NCBI GenBank assembly: GCA_012932865.1
Contig: SAXG01000008.1
Coordinates: 372,001-436,000 of the forward strand
Origin: Amylostereum areolatum
Taxonomy: Eukaryota > Basidiomycota > Agaricomycetes > Russulales > Stereaceae
Direction: 5' to 3'
Length of the DNA: 64,000 bases
Shown one piece after another: positions 24,089-34,300 of this stretch (position 1 is its first letter; every line of letters begins with the position of its first letter). A program made the position numbers and the translations under genes. The notes beneath the pieces are model-generated. The model worked only from the letters and a program-made list of their open reading frames with translations, ran no database searches and was not told where the DNA came from.

Positions 24089-26292
24089 TTAAGACAGTAA
24101 GTAGTCCCTAGACAGATGAAACGGATGGGCGCCGGTTTTGCGAAGATCGTCCACGATCATACGGTTGCGCAACTTCACCATCTCGTCCAAGAAGTAATCA
24201 TATCGCACCTCCCTCATCTCCCTCACAATCGCCTGATATCCAACAAACCACGAGTTCGTCATCTCCGCGGCTGACGAGTTGAATCGCCAACGACCATGCA
24301 CCACGAGGTCTGGGAACAGCGCCGGGTTACAGTGCTGTCCACAGAAATCGTCGGAGTCTTTATGCTTCGTCTTCATGTGAAACACGTCAACCGGTAAAGC
24401 GCAATTGGAGAAGTGAGTGTCACCTTCCGCAATGATATGCTTCTGCAGGCTGCAGGCGTTGTCGTAGAAGATGACTTGTGGGAGGGAATTTTTCGTGGGG
24501 AAAAGACCGTGCAGGAACTCCTGCACTAAGTGTGAGGCAATGAACAGAACGACACCGAAAGAATTTACTCACTCGAGCGCCGTTAATCGCCTCCGACCCA
24601 AAAAAAGTCGCGCGGCCCAGCATTACACCACACGTCGCAACACACAGCTGCTCGTTGTGAGTGCGACGCCGCCCAAACCGTGCCCGCAACTTCACGTTCC
24701 CTGCATCCGACTTGTCCGGGCATCCCATCCCTTCTTCCACCTCTAGCAGCTCCTCCGTTTCGCCCTCGCCAGTTTCTTCTGCCCGCAACAACTTCTGGCG
24801 TTCAAGGCGGCGTCGCAGTTGAAATAGCGCGGACTGGTCCTTCGTGTCCTCCAAGCGGCGGTGGGATGCGTCAGAGCAAGTGCGGAAACCCACACCAGCG
24901 TCTGCATCACATCCATCAACGACGCAAAGCTTGTCCTTGTACGAGTGCTCGTCACAGAATCTTGCTCGCTGGGAAGGTAGCTTGCCCTGGCAATCATGCA
25001 CATTGCAGCACGGCCGACCGACTGTAACGCCGTCCATAACAACGGCGCGCATTACACCTAGTAGGGGAAGGTCAGACAGGATCCAAACACAAGTGTCGAA
25101 TGGGACGTACTGGGCTCATCGAGTTCACCCTTGACTTCTATGGCGCAGCATCGATCACACGCATGATTCCAGCACTCCTGGCCTTGTCCTGCCATGAGAT
25201 TGTTCCGTGCGTTGAGGGCTTCCTCAAGACGCTTTGACTGATCACCGACATTGGATAGGCGAAGCTGATCGCCGCGCTCCTTGTGGTCTCTGATCAAAGC
25301 GAGAAGGAAAAACGCGTCCCAGACGATGGTGACGGTCATCGACGGAGAGACAGACCAAGCAGCTGGGAAGCGGACTCGTGCTTCGCCGTGTTCCAAGTCG
25401 TATATGCGTCCGTTATTGCTCGCGGAAACCCTAATCTGATGGTCAGTTTAAGGTTCATATCAAGGTCGACTCGAAAGACTCACCAGGCGCAAACCATCGA
25501 GTTCGTGAATCGCATGCAGAGGGAGGTCTCGACAAAAATATGTTTGGTGACATGAATGGTCGATGGTGAACCCGGATAGTATGTGCGCTTCCGGTTGGAG
25601 GCGTGACCGTGGACGTAATAAGTTGGATAATAGTGTGTCCCACAATCTGGTACAGACAACTTATTAGCCCTGAGCGGAAGGTTTACAAGGTAAATAAGGC
25701 ATACTTCGGCACGTTGCCGAGAAAGATAGCACGGGGACGGGACCGTATTCTCTGGTAAAATGGACGACGCGGATGAACTCGATCTTGGAGAGATCGCGGG
25801 GTATCTGTGCTTGGCCAGGTCCTGGTGCCGTGCACAGGGGGTTGAAGCAAACCCGTGTCGGAGGGTAAAGGTCGCCAAAGCCTTACGAGACTACGTCAGT
25901 AAATTACGGTTAGAAAAAAAAGTCAAATATTAGCACTCACCAATATCGAAGGGCAGTCCGTGGTGCATGAAAACGTCCAGAAGATCTCCCGCTCGATACC
26001 TCCCTTGCAAAGAGCCGTCCGCAGTAGTCATCGACCATGCAAGGTCTTGGTAAATGGCCCAAAGATCGGTGACGACGGAAGGGTCGAGATGTAAGGCAGA
26101 CGCTAAGAAGCCGACGACGTTGGAGGGTAAGCGGTGAGGAGGGCCGGAGTAGGAGGAGGCGCAGTGCCAGGAAAGGCGTTCCTTCAGCTGCGCGATAAGT
26201 CGAAAAAAGAGAAGAAGAGCATCAACCGAAACGGTCTCAGCAAGGCCGTCAGAGTGGACAAGCAGAGGAGAAATAAGAGTAGAAAGCGACAT
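24089..26292 (-). CDS. KDZ transposase with CxC5 and CxC6 cysteine clusters
   Basis: Kyakuja-Dileera-Zisupton transposase, predicted to cut and move the surrounding element. Start at 26292 (MSLSTLISPLLVHSDG). The N-terminal CxC5-type region reads LPSNVVGFLASALHLDPSVV, YPPTRVCFNPLC, FSATCRKCALFTLY and YYVHGHASNRKRTYYPG. The CxC6 cluster follows: MRAVVMDGVTVGRPCCNVHD, RARFCDEHS, LCVVDGCDADAG, FRTCSDASHRRLE. The RNase-H-like core retains YDNACSLQKHI (acidic residue), VFHMKTKHKDSDDFCGQHC and NSSAAEMTNSWF (expected catalytic Glu). It ends HLSRDYLLS at 24089. Introns interrupt it, including one after NGARV near 24575. No disabling break is obvious. TATATAAG about 95 bases upstream is a likely promoter element. 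Confidence 0.88.
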
Positions 26293-26316
26293 AATCTATG
26301 GAGGTGGATGGGAGAT

Positions 26317-26349
26317 GGGCGGGGGCGGGGGCGGGGGCGGGGGCGGGGG
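26317..26349 (+). repeat. GGGGGC tandem run
   Basis: Five consecutive GGGGGC-type units lie between the transposase start and its TATA element, in its 5' leader on the C-rich sense strand. Runs of this kind can form a G-quadruplex on the + strand. Confidence 0.7.
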
Positions 26350-26382
26350 AACTTAGATTCAAGTCGGGGCTTTGCGCACACG

Positions 26383-26392
26383 ACTTATATAC
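26383..26392 (-). promoter_or_regulatory. TATA-like element of the KDZ transposase gene
   Basis: On the minus strand TGTATATAAG lies about 95 bases upstream of the transposase ATG and just inside the right terminal repeat, mirroring the element at the left end. Confidence 0.5.
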
Positions 26393-26407
26393 ACAGGACC
26401 CGCCACA

Positions 26408-26602
26408 GCGCCATGGCGCCATGGCGCGAAAGTCTCTTCAAAGACTCTGGAATGCTTGACGTGGCGACCGCCATGGCGCCACGGGAAGTTAACTGAGAAC
26501 TAGCTTCAACGCGCCGCCATGGCGCCATGGCGCCACGCCTCAGTGCCACGGCGCCACGCCACAACGCTATGTAGCGCGTCCGTTCAAATGTTTAACTTTC
26601 TG
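26408..26602 (-). repeat. Right terminal inverted repeat region with GC palindromes
   Basis: Read inward on the minus strand it gives CAGAAAGTTAAACA, TTTGAACGG, then GTGGCG words and palindromic GGCGCCATGGCGCC blocks at 26408-26427, 26468-26482 and 26511-26535, separated by AT-rich spacers. Block order matches the left end; sequence identity is high only in the outer 22 bases and in the palindromes. Confidence 0.7.
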
Positions 26603-26611
26603 GCCTGAGAG
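26603..26611 (+). repeat. Right copy of 9-base direct repeat (target-site duplication)
   Basis: GCCTGAGAG, identical to 16170-16178 and in the same orientation, directly follows the right terminal repeat. Confidence 0.65.
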
Positions 26612-26706
26612 CTGTGCGTGTTACCCCGCTTACCTAAGGAAAATGTCCTCGGTGAGCATTCCGAGACGAACGTCAGTCGTTTCTCTCGAATATCCCCGCC
26701 GCTAAC

Positions 26707-29563
26707 ATGCGGCTCCCACTTGGTCTCCTCTACGTTCTTTTCTCTTATAACTCGGTTTTGGCCGTGCATCACCGATCCACCCACGACACCCACAACTATT
26801 ATGTTCTCGAGCACGACGCTCGCGCTGGCGCGACGTTGTCCGAAGTCGCACGGCACCTTGGTGTCCAGGTCGTCGATCGTGTCGGTGAACTCGACAACCT
26901 TTGGATCGTACGCATCGAGAAGCCGAAGGACACATCCACGCGCGATACCGACTCTGTTTTGGCGTCACTAGAGACTTTGCGTCGGCAAGCCTCTTCCACA
27001 TTACCCGCGCGGTCCCCAGAGGCACTCTATGTCCGTCACATTGACGCCTCCGTGAAACACCTTGCTCGCCAGGAGCTTCGACAACGTGTCAAACGTGCAC
27101 CACCACCTATCACCCCGGAAGGAGGGCACGAATACCCCACGACTTCCTATGTTGCTGACCACCAAGAAATACGCGACCCGATCTTTCCTGAACAATGGCA
27201 TCTGGTCAACGACAAATATCCCCAACATATGATGAATGTCTCAGGTCTTTGGGAGATGGGTATTACAGGTGAAGGTGTTATAGCTGCCCTAGTAGACGAT
27301 GGGTTGGACTTCAACAGCAAAGATCTCGCGGATAACTTCGTACGTGCACAGTCTCATCGGGTCCGCCCAGACACCTATATCTCTCTATTGTTGCAGTATG
27401 CGCCAGGCTCTTACGATTATACCGACCACGAGGACCTTCCTCTGCCCAAGCTCTTTGACGACCACCACGGCACTCGTTGTGCAGGTCAGATTGCTGCCGT
27501 CAGAAATGACGTGTGCGGTGTGGGCATTGCGTATGACTCTAAGGTTGCGGGTCTCCGTATACTTTCAGGACCGATCTCCGATATCGACGAGGCCGCTGCG
27601 CTCAACAATGACTTCCAAGAAACCTCCATCTACAGCTGCAGCTGGGGTCCCCCGGACGATGGCAAGTCAATGGAATCTCCGTCTTATCTCATAGAACGTG
27701 CCATGGTCAACGGCATCCAAAATGGTCGTAATGGGAGGGGCTCAATATTCGTTTTTGCCAGTGGCAATGGCGCGCAGTTCGGCGATCAATGTAACTTCGA
27801 CGGTTACACCAACAGCATTTTCTCTGTGACTGTTGCTGCTATCGATTATAAAGGCCTCCATCCTCCCTACTCAGAGTCCTGCGCGGCTAACCTTGTGGTT
27901 GCGTACAGCTCTGGTAGCGGGAATCACATTGTGTGTTCCATCCCAATGATGCACGATTTTTGGCGTTAACCATCAGCTCTAGGTGACCACCGACATCAAC
28001 GACAAGTGCTCCAGTGCACACGGCGGGACTTCTGCGGCCGCTCCCAATGCTGTTGGCGTTTATACTCTCGCTTTGTCTGTCAGGTGAACCGTACTATCCG
28101 CATATATTGTATGCTTTGTTAACATGAAATAGGCCGGAGCTCACTTGGCGGGATATTCAGCATCTCACTGTTCGCACGGCTGAGGTCATCAATCCTGATG
28201 ATCCAGATTGGGAAACGACTGCCGCTGGTCGCCAATTCTCTTACAAGTACGGTTACGGACGACTCGACGGTTACGCTTTCGTCATGGCTGCCAAAGACTG
28301 GGAGCTTGTTAAACCACAGACCTGGATTGAAAAACCGGCAGTCCAAATCGAAGATGGTACTTGCGACGTGAATGGCGTCATGAACGGCGGTCAACTCATC
28401 GTACCGGGTGGACTGGAGAGCAAGATTACGGTCACGGAAGAGGATGTGTCAAAAAACGGCTTCGATAAGCTGGAACACATCACCGTTCGGGTTTGGATCG
28501 CACACACGAGGAGAGGAGATGTTGAAGTCGAGCTCCTTAGTCCGAAAGGCGTCAAGAGTATTTTGGCTGCTCGTCGTCGTACGGATGCTGCGGACACCGG
28601 GTACCCTGGATGGAGGTTCATGACGGTCAAGCATTGGTAGGTTTCCCCTGGATTCCCCGCGATATTCTTCTTAAACATTCTCGCAGGGACGAGAGTCCGC
28701 TTGGCGAATGGACTCTTCGCGTAGGAGATGTCAATTCTAAAGGGAATTCAGGCCGCTTCCTCGGTTGGCAGATATCCCTGTTCGGCTCATCCGTAAATAG
28801 AGACCAAGCTAAGACCTACGAGTTATCTCAATACCCCATCCTTCTTCCCTCATTACCCCCAACGCAAACATCCCCTGAAGATCCCACTCAAACCAAGACC
28901 CATCCCAAGCCCACTCTACCTAGCGACCATGGTACGGCAGAGGGCGAATCTACGGAACCCGCGTTCCCAACCGGAGACAAAGGCGCAGGAGACGAGGATA
29001 TTGCGCAGCCTACAGATGAAGCATCCCCCTCGGAACCCAGTGCTTCGGCTACGATGACTCCAACACCCGATGAGGGATGGTTTACAGGCATGTCGTCGCT
29101 GGTGTCAGACCAGAGATGGTTCTTCGGCGCGGCAGCACTCGTCGTTGTGTTTGGCCTTGGAGTCGGTACCTTCTTCTGGCTCAGAGCCCGCAAGCGTCGC
29201 ACGTCAGCGTACAGGTCGCTCAACAACGAGGAAGACGTCGCAATGGCCTCTTTGCCTCGCGGGGCTCCCAGAACAAAGGAATTATACGACGCCTTCGGCG
29301 AGGCTTCAGACGACGATGACGCGGATGAGGAGACGAGGTTGCGTCCTGGACACATGCAAGATCGAGGCGCACTGGAATTCCACTCGGGCTTCCTGGACGA
29401 CGATGACCCGCAGAGTGCGGCGAGTCCTGGGCCACATCGCGCGTACCGCGATGAACCAGAGGAGGGCGAGAAGCAGGACAAGAGCGTGCTTAGTCCTGGA
29501 GGCAGTGGAAGTGGTAGCGGAAGCCAGGACGGAAGCTGGGAGCACGCTTCGCAAATACGGTGA
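26707..29563 (+). CDS. KEX2: Kexin-type subtilisin proprotein convertase
   Basis: Golgi serine protease that cleaves secretory precursors after dibasic sites. Start at 26707 gives a signal peptide (MRLPLGLLYVLFSYNSVLA) and a propeptide ending at a possible KR site (ELRQRVKRA). The catalytic triad is present: Asp in IAALVDDGLDF, His in DDHHGTRCAGQ, Ser in HGGTSAAAPNA; the oxyanion Asn is in FASGNGAQFGD. A P domain follows (KLEHITVRVWIAHTRRGDVE, WTLRVGDVNSKGNSGRFLGW), then a Ser/Thr/Pro linker, one transmembrane helix (FFGAAALVVVFGLGVGTFFW) and an acidic tail with Tyr motifs. Introns interrupt after DLADNF, before TTDINDKC and at two later points. The transposon ends only 104 bases upstream of the ATG, so the original promoter has been displaced. 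Confidence 0.93.
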
Positions 29564-29773
29564 AAGTTCATTAGGCGGACTTCCGGCTCTTTGGGGGTAG
29601 GATTTGTATCGGGTACAATGGTACATAATATATACAGTAACCTGTCGCTTTTATTATATATGGCAGAGCATTGCAGACAGACGATGGCCATTGGTTTGGT
29701 TTCATCCCACCATGTGTTACGGCGAGTGCAGCTATGAACGGAACAGAACCACAAATACAATGTGTAGGATGCA

Positions 29774-31240
29774 TCAGGCCATAGATCGGTTAGTATTGGT
29801 GTAGCCTGTACCATAGCATGTATACAAAAGTTCGGACGAGGTCTGCTCTGAATCGACTGGTGTGATTTTGAAAGACGTCCCAAATGCATCCCTGGTGTCG
29901 CGAAGAAACTGAATGCTGTCATAATAGAAACGTCAGTTTAGCCCATGTACAGTGATCGTGCTGCCTTTAACTCACGTTCGCTCAGTGGGTTCGCCCATCC
30001 GACACCGACCAACATCCTCGCTCCCCAGAACCATCATCAACAGAACTAAGCTTTGATGCTGTCGGTCAACGCACCCCCCTCTCTGTATTTCGCTGAGGAG
30101 CGCCCGTGACGCCTGGATGGCAATGTCTTCGGGCGCCACCCCCGCCTTGGAAACAGCCTCTGCACAGTAAAGGGCAGAAGTAGTAGACTCCGCTAGCAGA
30201 GTTAGAGCGAATCCAGGCGATCTGCACCAGACTGTAAGCATTTATGAATATATAGAACACATCACATCTACGCACTTGCCACTGTCTTCGCCCTTGTAAA
30301 CGTCGGAATAGAGATATATATCAGGGATGTATCGGTTGAGCACCGAGCGACAAGCCTCGATCATTCTATTGGAGAACTGGGGGCTCACTCGCACAGCATG
30401 TCTATTTCAGGGGTTAGAGACAAGGAAGATGTACGAGAGAACTGTACACGCACGCAATACCACGGATTCGCTTAATCTTTCCGATGTCAACGAAGTTGAG
30501 CGTTTTGACTTGCTTCACGATGGGACAGAGGAATTGTATATCCCCCCCTCCAAGGGGAGGAGAACCGCGTTTTCTAATCTTGGCGATGTTAATGAAAGTG
30601 TGAAAGTTGTTGACCGTACTGCTCACCCGCAGTTCCAGACCTTCAGAGATACCGAATAACTCGAGATGGGGAAGTGTGACCGTTCGAATCAGATCTGCCT
30701 GTCCGACATGAGCACTCCAGTATACACTTCTGTATTACGATAGCTCACAGAGAGGTCCTTGTCGTCTGTCGTTATGCCCCGCAGAACGAGATTGAGGGGT
30801 TTTTTGGAGAACGGGGCGAGCATGATGATAGGCTCGAGAAAGTATCCAATGGACCGTGACAAGGGACAATCGTGTGTAACGGGGCCTCCGGAGATTATGC
30901 CTGGTTTAACCAGGATAGCCGTGCCTGCAAATAGTCAATATATAAACTCAAAGAGAAGCAGGACGAACATACCGGTCAAAGAGATCTCGATCACCGTGCC
31001 ATTGGTCACTTTTTCCACCAGCCGTAGGAGACTGACCTCGTAATCTGGGCTCCTCCTCAGCCTCAGCTCGCCTAACCAGTTCGAGACACGGTGACAGAAC
31101 TTACCTCGCAAACCAGGGTTCCTGTCGTCAGGACGAATTTGGTCGACTTTAAGTGGCTTTCCACTAAGGATCGACAAGACAAGCCGATGTCGAAGGTAGT
31201 GATGCCCACTGTAGTGCAATAAGGAAGCTGTTTGAGCCAT
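29774..31240 (-). CDS. RCL1: RNA 3'-terminal phosphate cyclase-like protein
   Basis: Nucleolar endonuclease-associated factor needed for 18S rRNA processing in the U3 snoRNP. Start at 31240 (MAQTASLLHYSGHHYLRHRL). Family motifs in order: VLSILSGKPLKVDQIR, NPGLRGKFCHRVSNWL (in the position of the RtcA-like GLR..E region), VIEISLTGTAILVKPGIISG, LELFGISEGLELRV, VKTLNFVDIGKIKRIRGIA, and a C-terminal GKSPGFALTLLAES. The protein ends GYTNTNRSMA at 29774. Its catalytic cyclase histidine region is not present in the canonical RtcA form, as expected for RCL1. It is divergent to the DNA methyltransferase gene with 148 bases between starts. Confidence 0.88.
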
Positions 31241-31388
31241 GGTGAGAACAAGGAAATTCGGACTTCGGGAGACGCGAAAATCGGCGACGCGTCTCAAAAT
31301 TTCTCACGTGATCTCCATCATACGAGGCGCGCTTTGGGTGTGGCCGTCGCCCAGTCTCCCAACCTGGCCCAAGTTCGAACACTGAAAA
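31241..31388. promoter_or_regulatory. Bidirectional promoter RCL1/DNA methyltransferase
   Basis: A 148-base gap between the divergent starts of RCL1 (-) and the methyltransferase (+). I see no TATA element; both genes must share this short control region. Confidence 0.45.
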
Positions 31389-34300
31389 ATGTCCCAGAAG
31401 CTTATTCCTTACATCCTCATTCCCTCTCGCAGTCCTCACAAGCGAAACGCCTCACCTCTGGGATCTTCTTCAAAGAGGCACCGCGTCGATGGGAGCGATT
31501 CTGGACCCTCTTGCTATGTTGAAGTGCCGGTTATGGTTCATGCCACGCGAGTTTCCAGTCTCGCACATGGGGTACGTCATCATCGTTCTAATACCATAGA
31601 TATCGGTCTGATATAGTTAGCAGAATCACAACCCTCGCGATAAAACCCCTTCAACCCCCAGCGAGTTCAGACAAGTCCCTAACACCGAAGATTACAATGG
31701 TGCGTATAGAAATGTTTCAGGCAATCCGCGTACTTATCAAGGCTTCTTAGTCACTCCTTCACTCTTCAATGACGATGCCGGTGTCCGGTAAGGTTTTGGT
31801 CTCAAGTATCGCGTTCATAACGTTCCTCATATTTCTACTCCTAGGGATGATTACCCCTCGAAGACTTCGTCGCCTTGTCTCGAAGGTGCGTTTAAAGATT
31901 GCTATCAATGTTTACTTATTGCTGATATCCCTGTAGGCCCCGTTCACAGATTCTACTTGCCTCAAGACAACGAAGTGTCGGAGGTCGCGGACCTGCTCGT
32001 CCCTGGAGAGCAATCCTCTGACGATGTTCCGTCTACGAGTTCCGACAATGACGACATACCTGTCAGACGATTATCTGACTGTGCTATCTATCGGGAGGAT
32101 ACAAGGGAATTAGTGCCCTTCAGAAACCTTTGCAAGCTCGGCGACGACGATGACTTCGCACTAGGACCTGTGGTTGCGTCTGGGAATGTCCGACCCGAGT
32201 CTTGTTCCGACTCTGACTCCAACTCTGACTCGTTGGATGACAACGACGAGGATGATAGCATCCTTGACTCCTGCTCCGATCTAAGGGTTGCACTTTCGGC
32301 TCTGGTGGACATGAACATCTACAACTACGAGGACGACAAGTTGGATAGGTAGGCTATGTGCAACAACTCCCCTATACGACTAACTGACCTGGGATTGCAG
32401 CAAAATTTGGATTCGCACTGAGCATGCTTGGTACATTCTGGAGCAGCCTTTGGAGGATTACCTTGCCTTCTTCCGGCCATTCTATGTTGCTCATTGCATG
32501 GTCTACAACATTCTTTCTTTTGCTTTGGAAAACCCCCGTGCGACATATCAGGAGTTTGTGGATAGACTACAAGATCTCCCGCTCCTGGATGGTGATGCTA
32601 TCCCTGTGTCAGAGATGCTGGGTCGACCTCTTCAAGAGGGGGATTTAAATGATGCAACTGGCAAGTGAGACAAGAAATTGCACTTCTGCATTAATAACTT
32701 GTATTCCTAGGTGAAGCACTGCCACCATGCACTCTGGCTTTTGCAGAAGAACAGCCACACCAAACTCAAACGTGTACCACTGATTAAATATCTTATGGAT
32801 CTCAGGAGCCCCTCTATATCTGAGCTCCCCCCTTTGACACCATTGCAGTCTTCGCAGCATCGACGTCCACCTGCTATACACCAGGTGTCTAATCTGGAAC
32901 GAGGTGTTCTGTTGCACCGGAGTGACACTATTGTCACCCCGACTATCCTCCATGTTGCAGCTGGGCTCTTCCACTCCCCCCTCCGGCTTGCAGTAGACCA
33001 TTGTCAACAGGTGTCTCCACCTAGCCTCCCTTTCATTATGCAGCCCATCCATCACAGCAATCCCAAGCATGTTGTCTGGGGTGCCCAAACAAACCATGGC
33101 CGCTATATGTCTGTCACCATGGATGGGACATCGTACAAGGTATCTTGCTCTTGTTCTAACAGTGTTATATACTCACCCTTCTCAGCCAGGAGATTTTGTC
33201 ATTGTGGAATCTGGTGAAGACACTGACAAGACACGTGCTGCCTTTGCTATGAAACCCTGCACTCAAAGTAGCAACTCTCTTGCAAATCATTGGTATGTTT
33301 GGCTCATGACACATGAGCTAGGATACACTGAGGAATTATCTTTTTTTCAGGTTTGCAAAGATAGCATATCTCTTTGAAGAGAAGGGTGTGAAAAGCTTTC
33401 ATGCCCAATGGTTTGTGCATGGCTCCAAGACTATTCTTCAAGAGTTGGCCCATCCTAGAGGCCTGTTCTTATATGACTCAAGGGATTCCTGCCAAGATCT
33501 CCCTCTTTCTTGCATTTATCAGAAGTGCAACCTCCATTATATCCCTCCTACTGCTCCAGAGCCCTCTCCTGGCCCATCAGGCCCACCTAATAACTTCTTC
33601 TACCGGTACGATTTATGAGTCTATGACTACTTTATTGTATACTGCTCACTCTGTTTACCTTTACTAGTGATCTCACCTACTCCGAGGATAGTGTGTCATT
33701 CATGGTGCATTCTGAATCCACTGTGGCTGAAGCATTGGACTGCTGTGACAAGGGTGGCTTTGGTCCCTGTTTTTCTTGTGGCATTGACCTTCTGCGGGAT
33801 CACAGAAATGAGCTCCACATTGCTTCAGACAACTTTTCTTACCTCGGTTCAACATATCACATCCACGACTTTGTCTATCTTCAGGCATCTCCAGATCCTG
33901 ATGGCCCTTATCAGATTGCACAGATCTTGGACCTTTGTGGTGGCCGACGGACAAATGACTTCAAAATTCTAGTTCAATTACTGGCAAGGTATGATGACAT
34001 TGTTCGTCGAGAACAGCGAAATGGTCTGGGATTGAATTCCTTGGTAGTAAAGGATGAGGTTTGCTTCATTTTGTCTCCTCCATTGATGATGCTGATATCT
34101 TTGATACAGAGACGTCTTTATATCACTCTCAATACCAGCACAGTCCCCTACTCAAGGATAGCAGCAAAATGTTATGCTCAGCACTCAAAGTCTATTCCTG
34201 ATCTCCAGCAATGGCTTTGCGAGTATGACCATTTCCACATTGAGGATAAAGCTAAGCTTTTGAAAATCAAGACCTCTTGTGATGTTGAAGCATTACACCC

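Larger units (their letters stand above)
16179..26602. mobile_element. KDZ-type DNA transposon carrying TET/JBP, bHLH and zinc-finger genes
   Basis: A 10.4 kb unit lying between POT1 and KEX2. Its two ends are inverted copies sharing TAAA(G/C)AT, a T-run and TTTGAACGG, followed inward by GTGGCG-rich sequence and then by two or three GCCATGGCGCCATGGC palindromes separated by AT-rich spacers. A TATA-like element lies just inside each end. A 9-base direct repeat flanks the unit. Inside are four genes in two convergent pairs: zinc-finger (+) and bHLH (-), TET/JBP (+) and KDZ transposase (-). Association of KDZ transposases with TET/JBP genes is established for basidiomycetes; enclosure of the other two genes is what this sequence adds. 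An alternative is two smaller related elements on either side of host genes. Confidence 0.7.

Noticed and set aside
16179..26602. Retrotransposon interpretation of the 10 kb element
   Set aside because: There is no reverse transcriptase, integrase or long direct terminal repeat; ends are inverted and the enzyme is a KDZ transposase.
28888..29922. 344-codon minus-strand open frame
   Set aside because: It lies antisense to the KEX2 tail, runs into the RCL1 end, is Ser/Pro-rich and resembles nothing; KEX2 on the + strand is certain.
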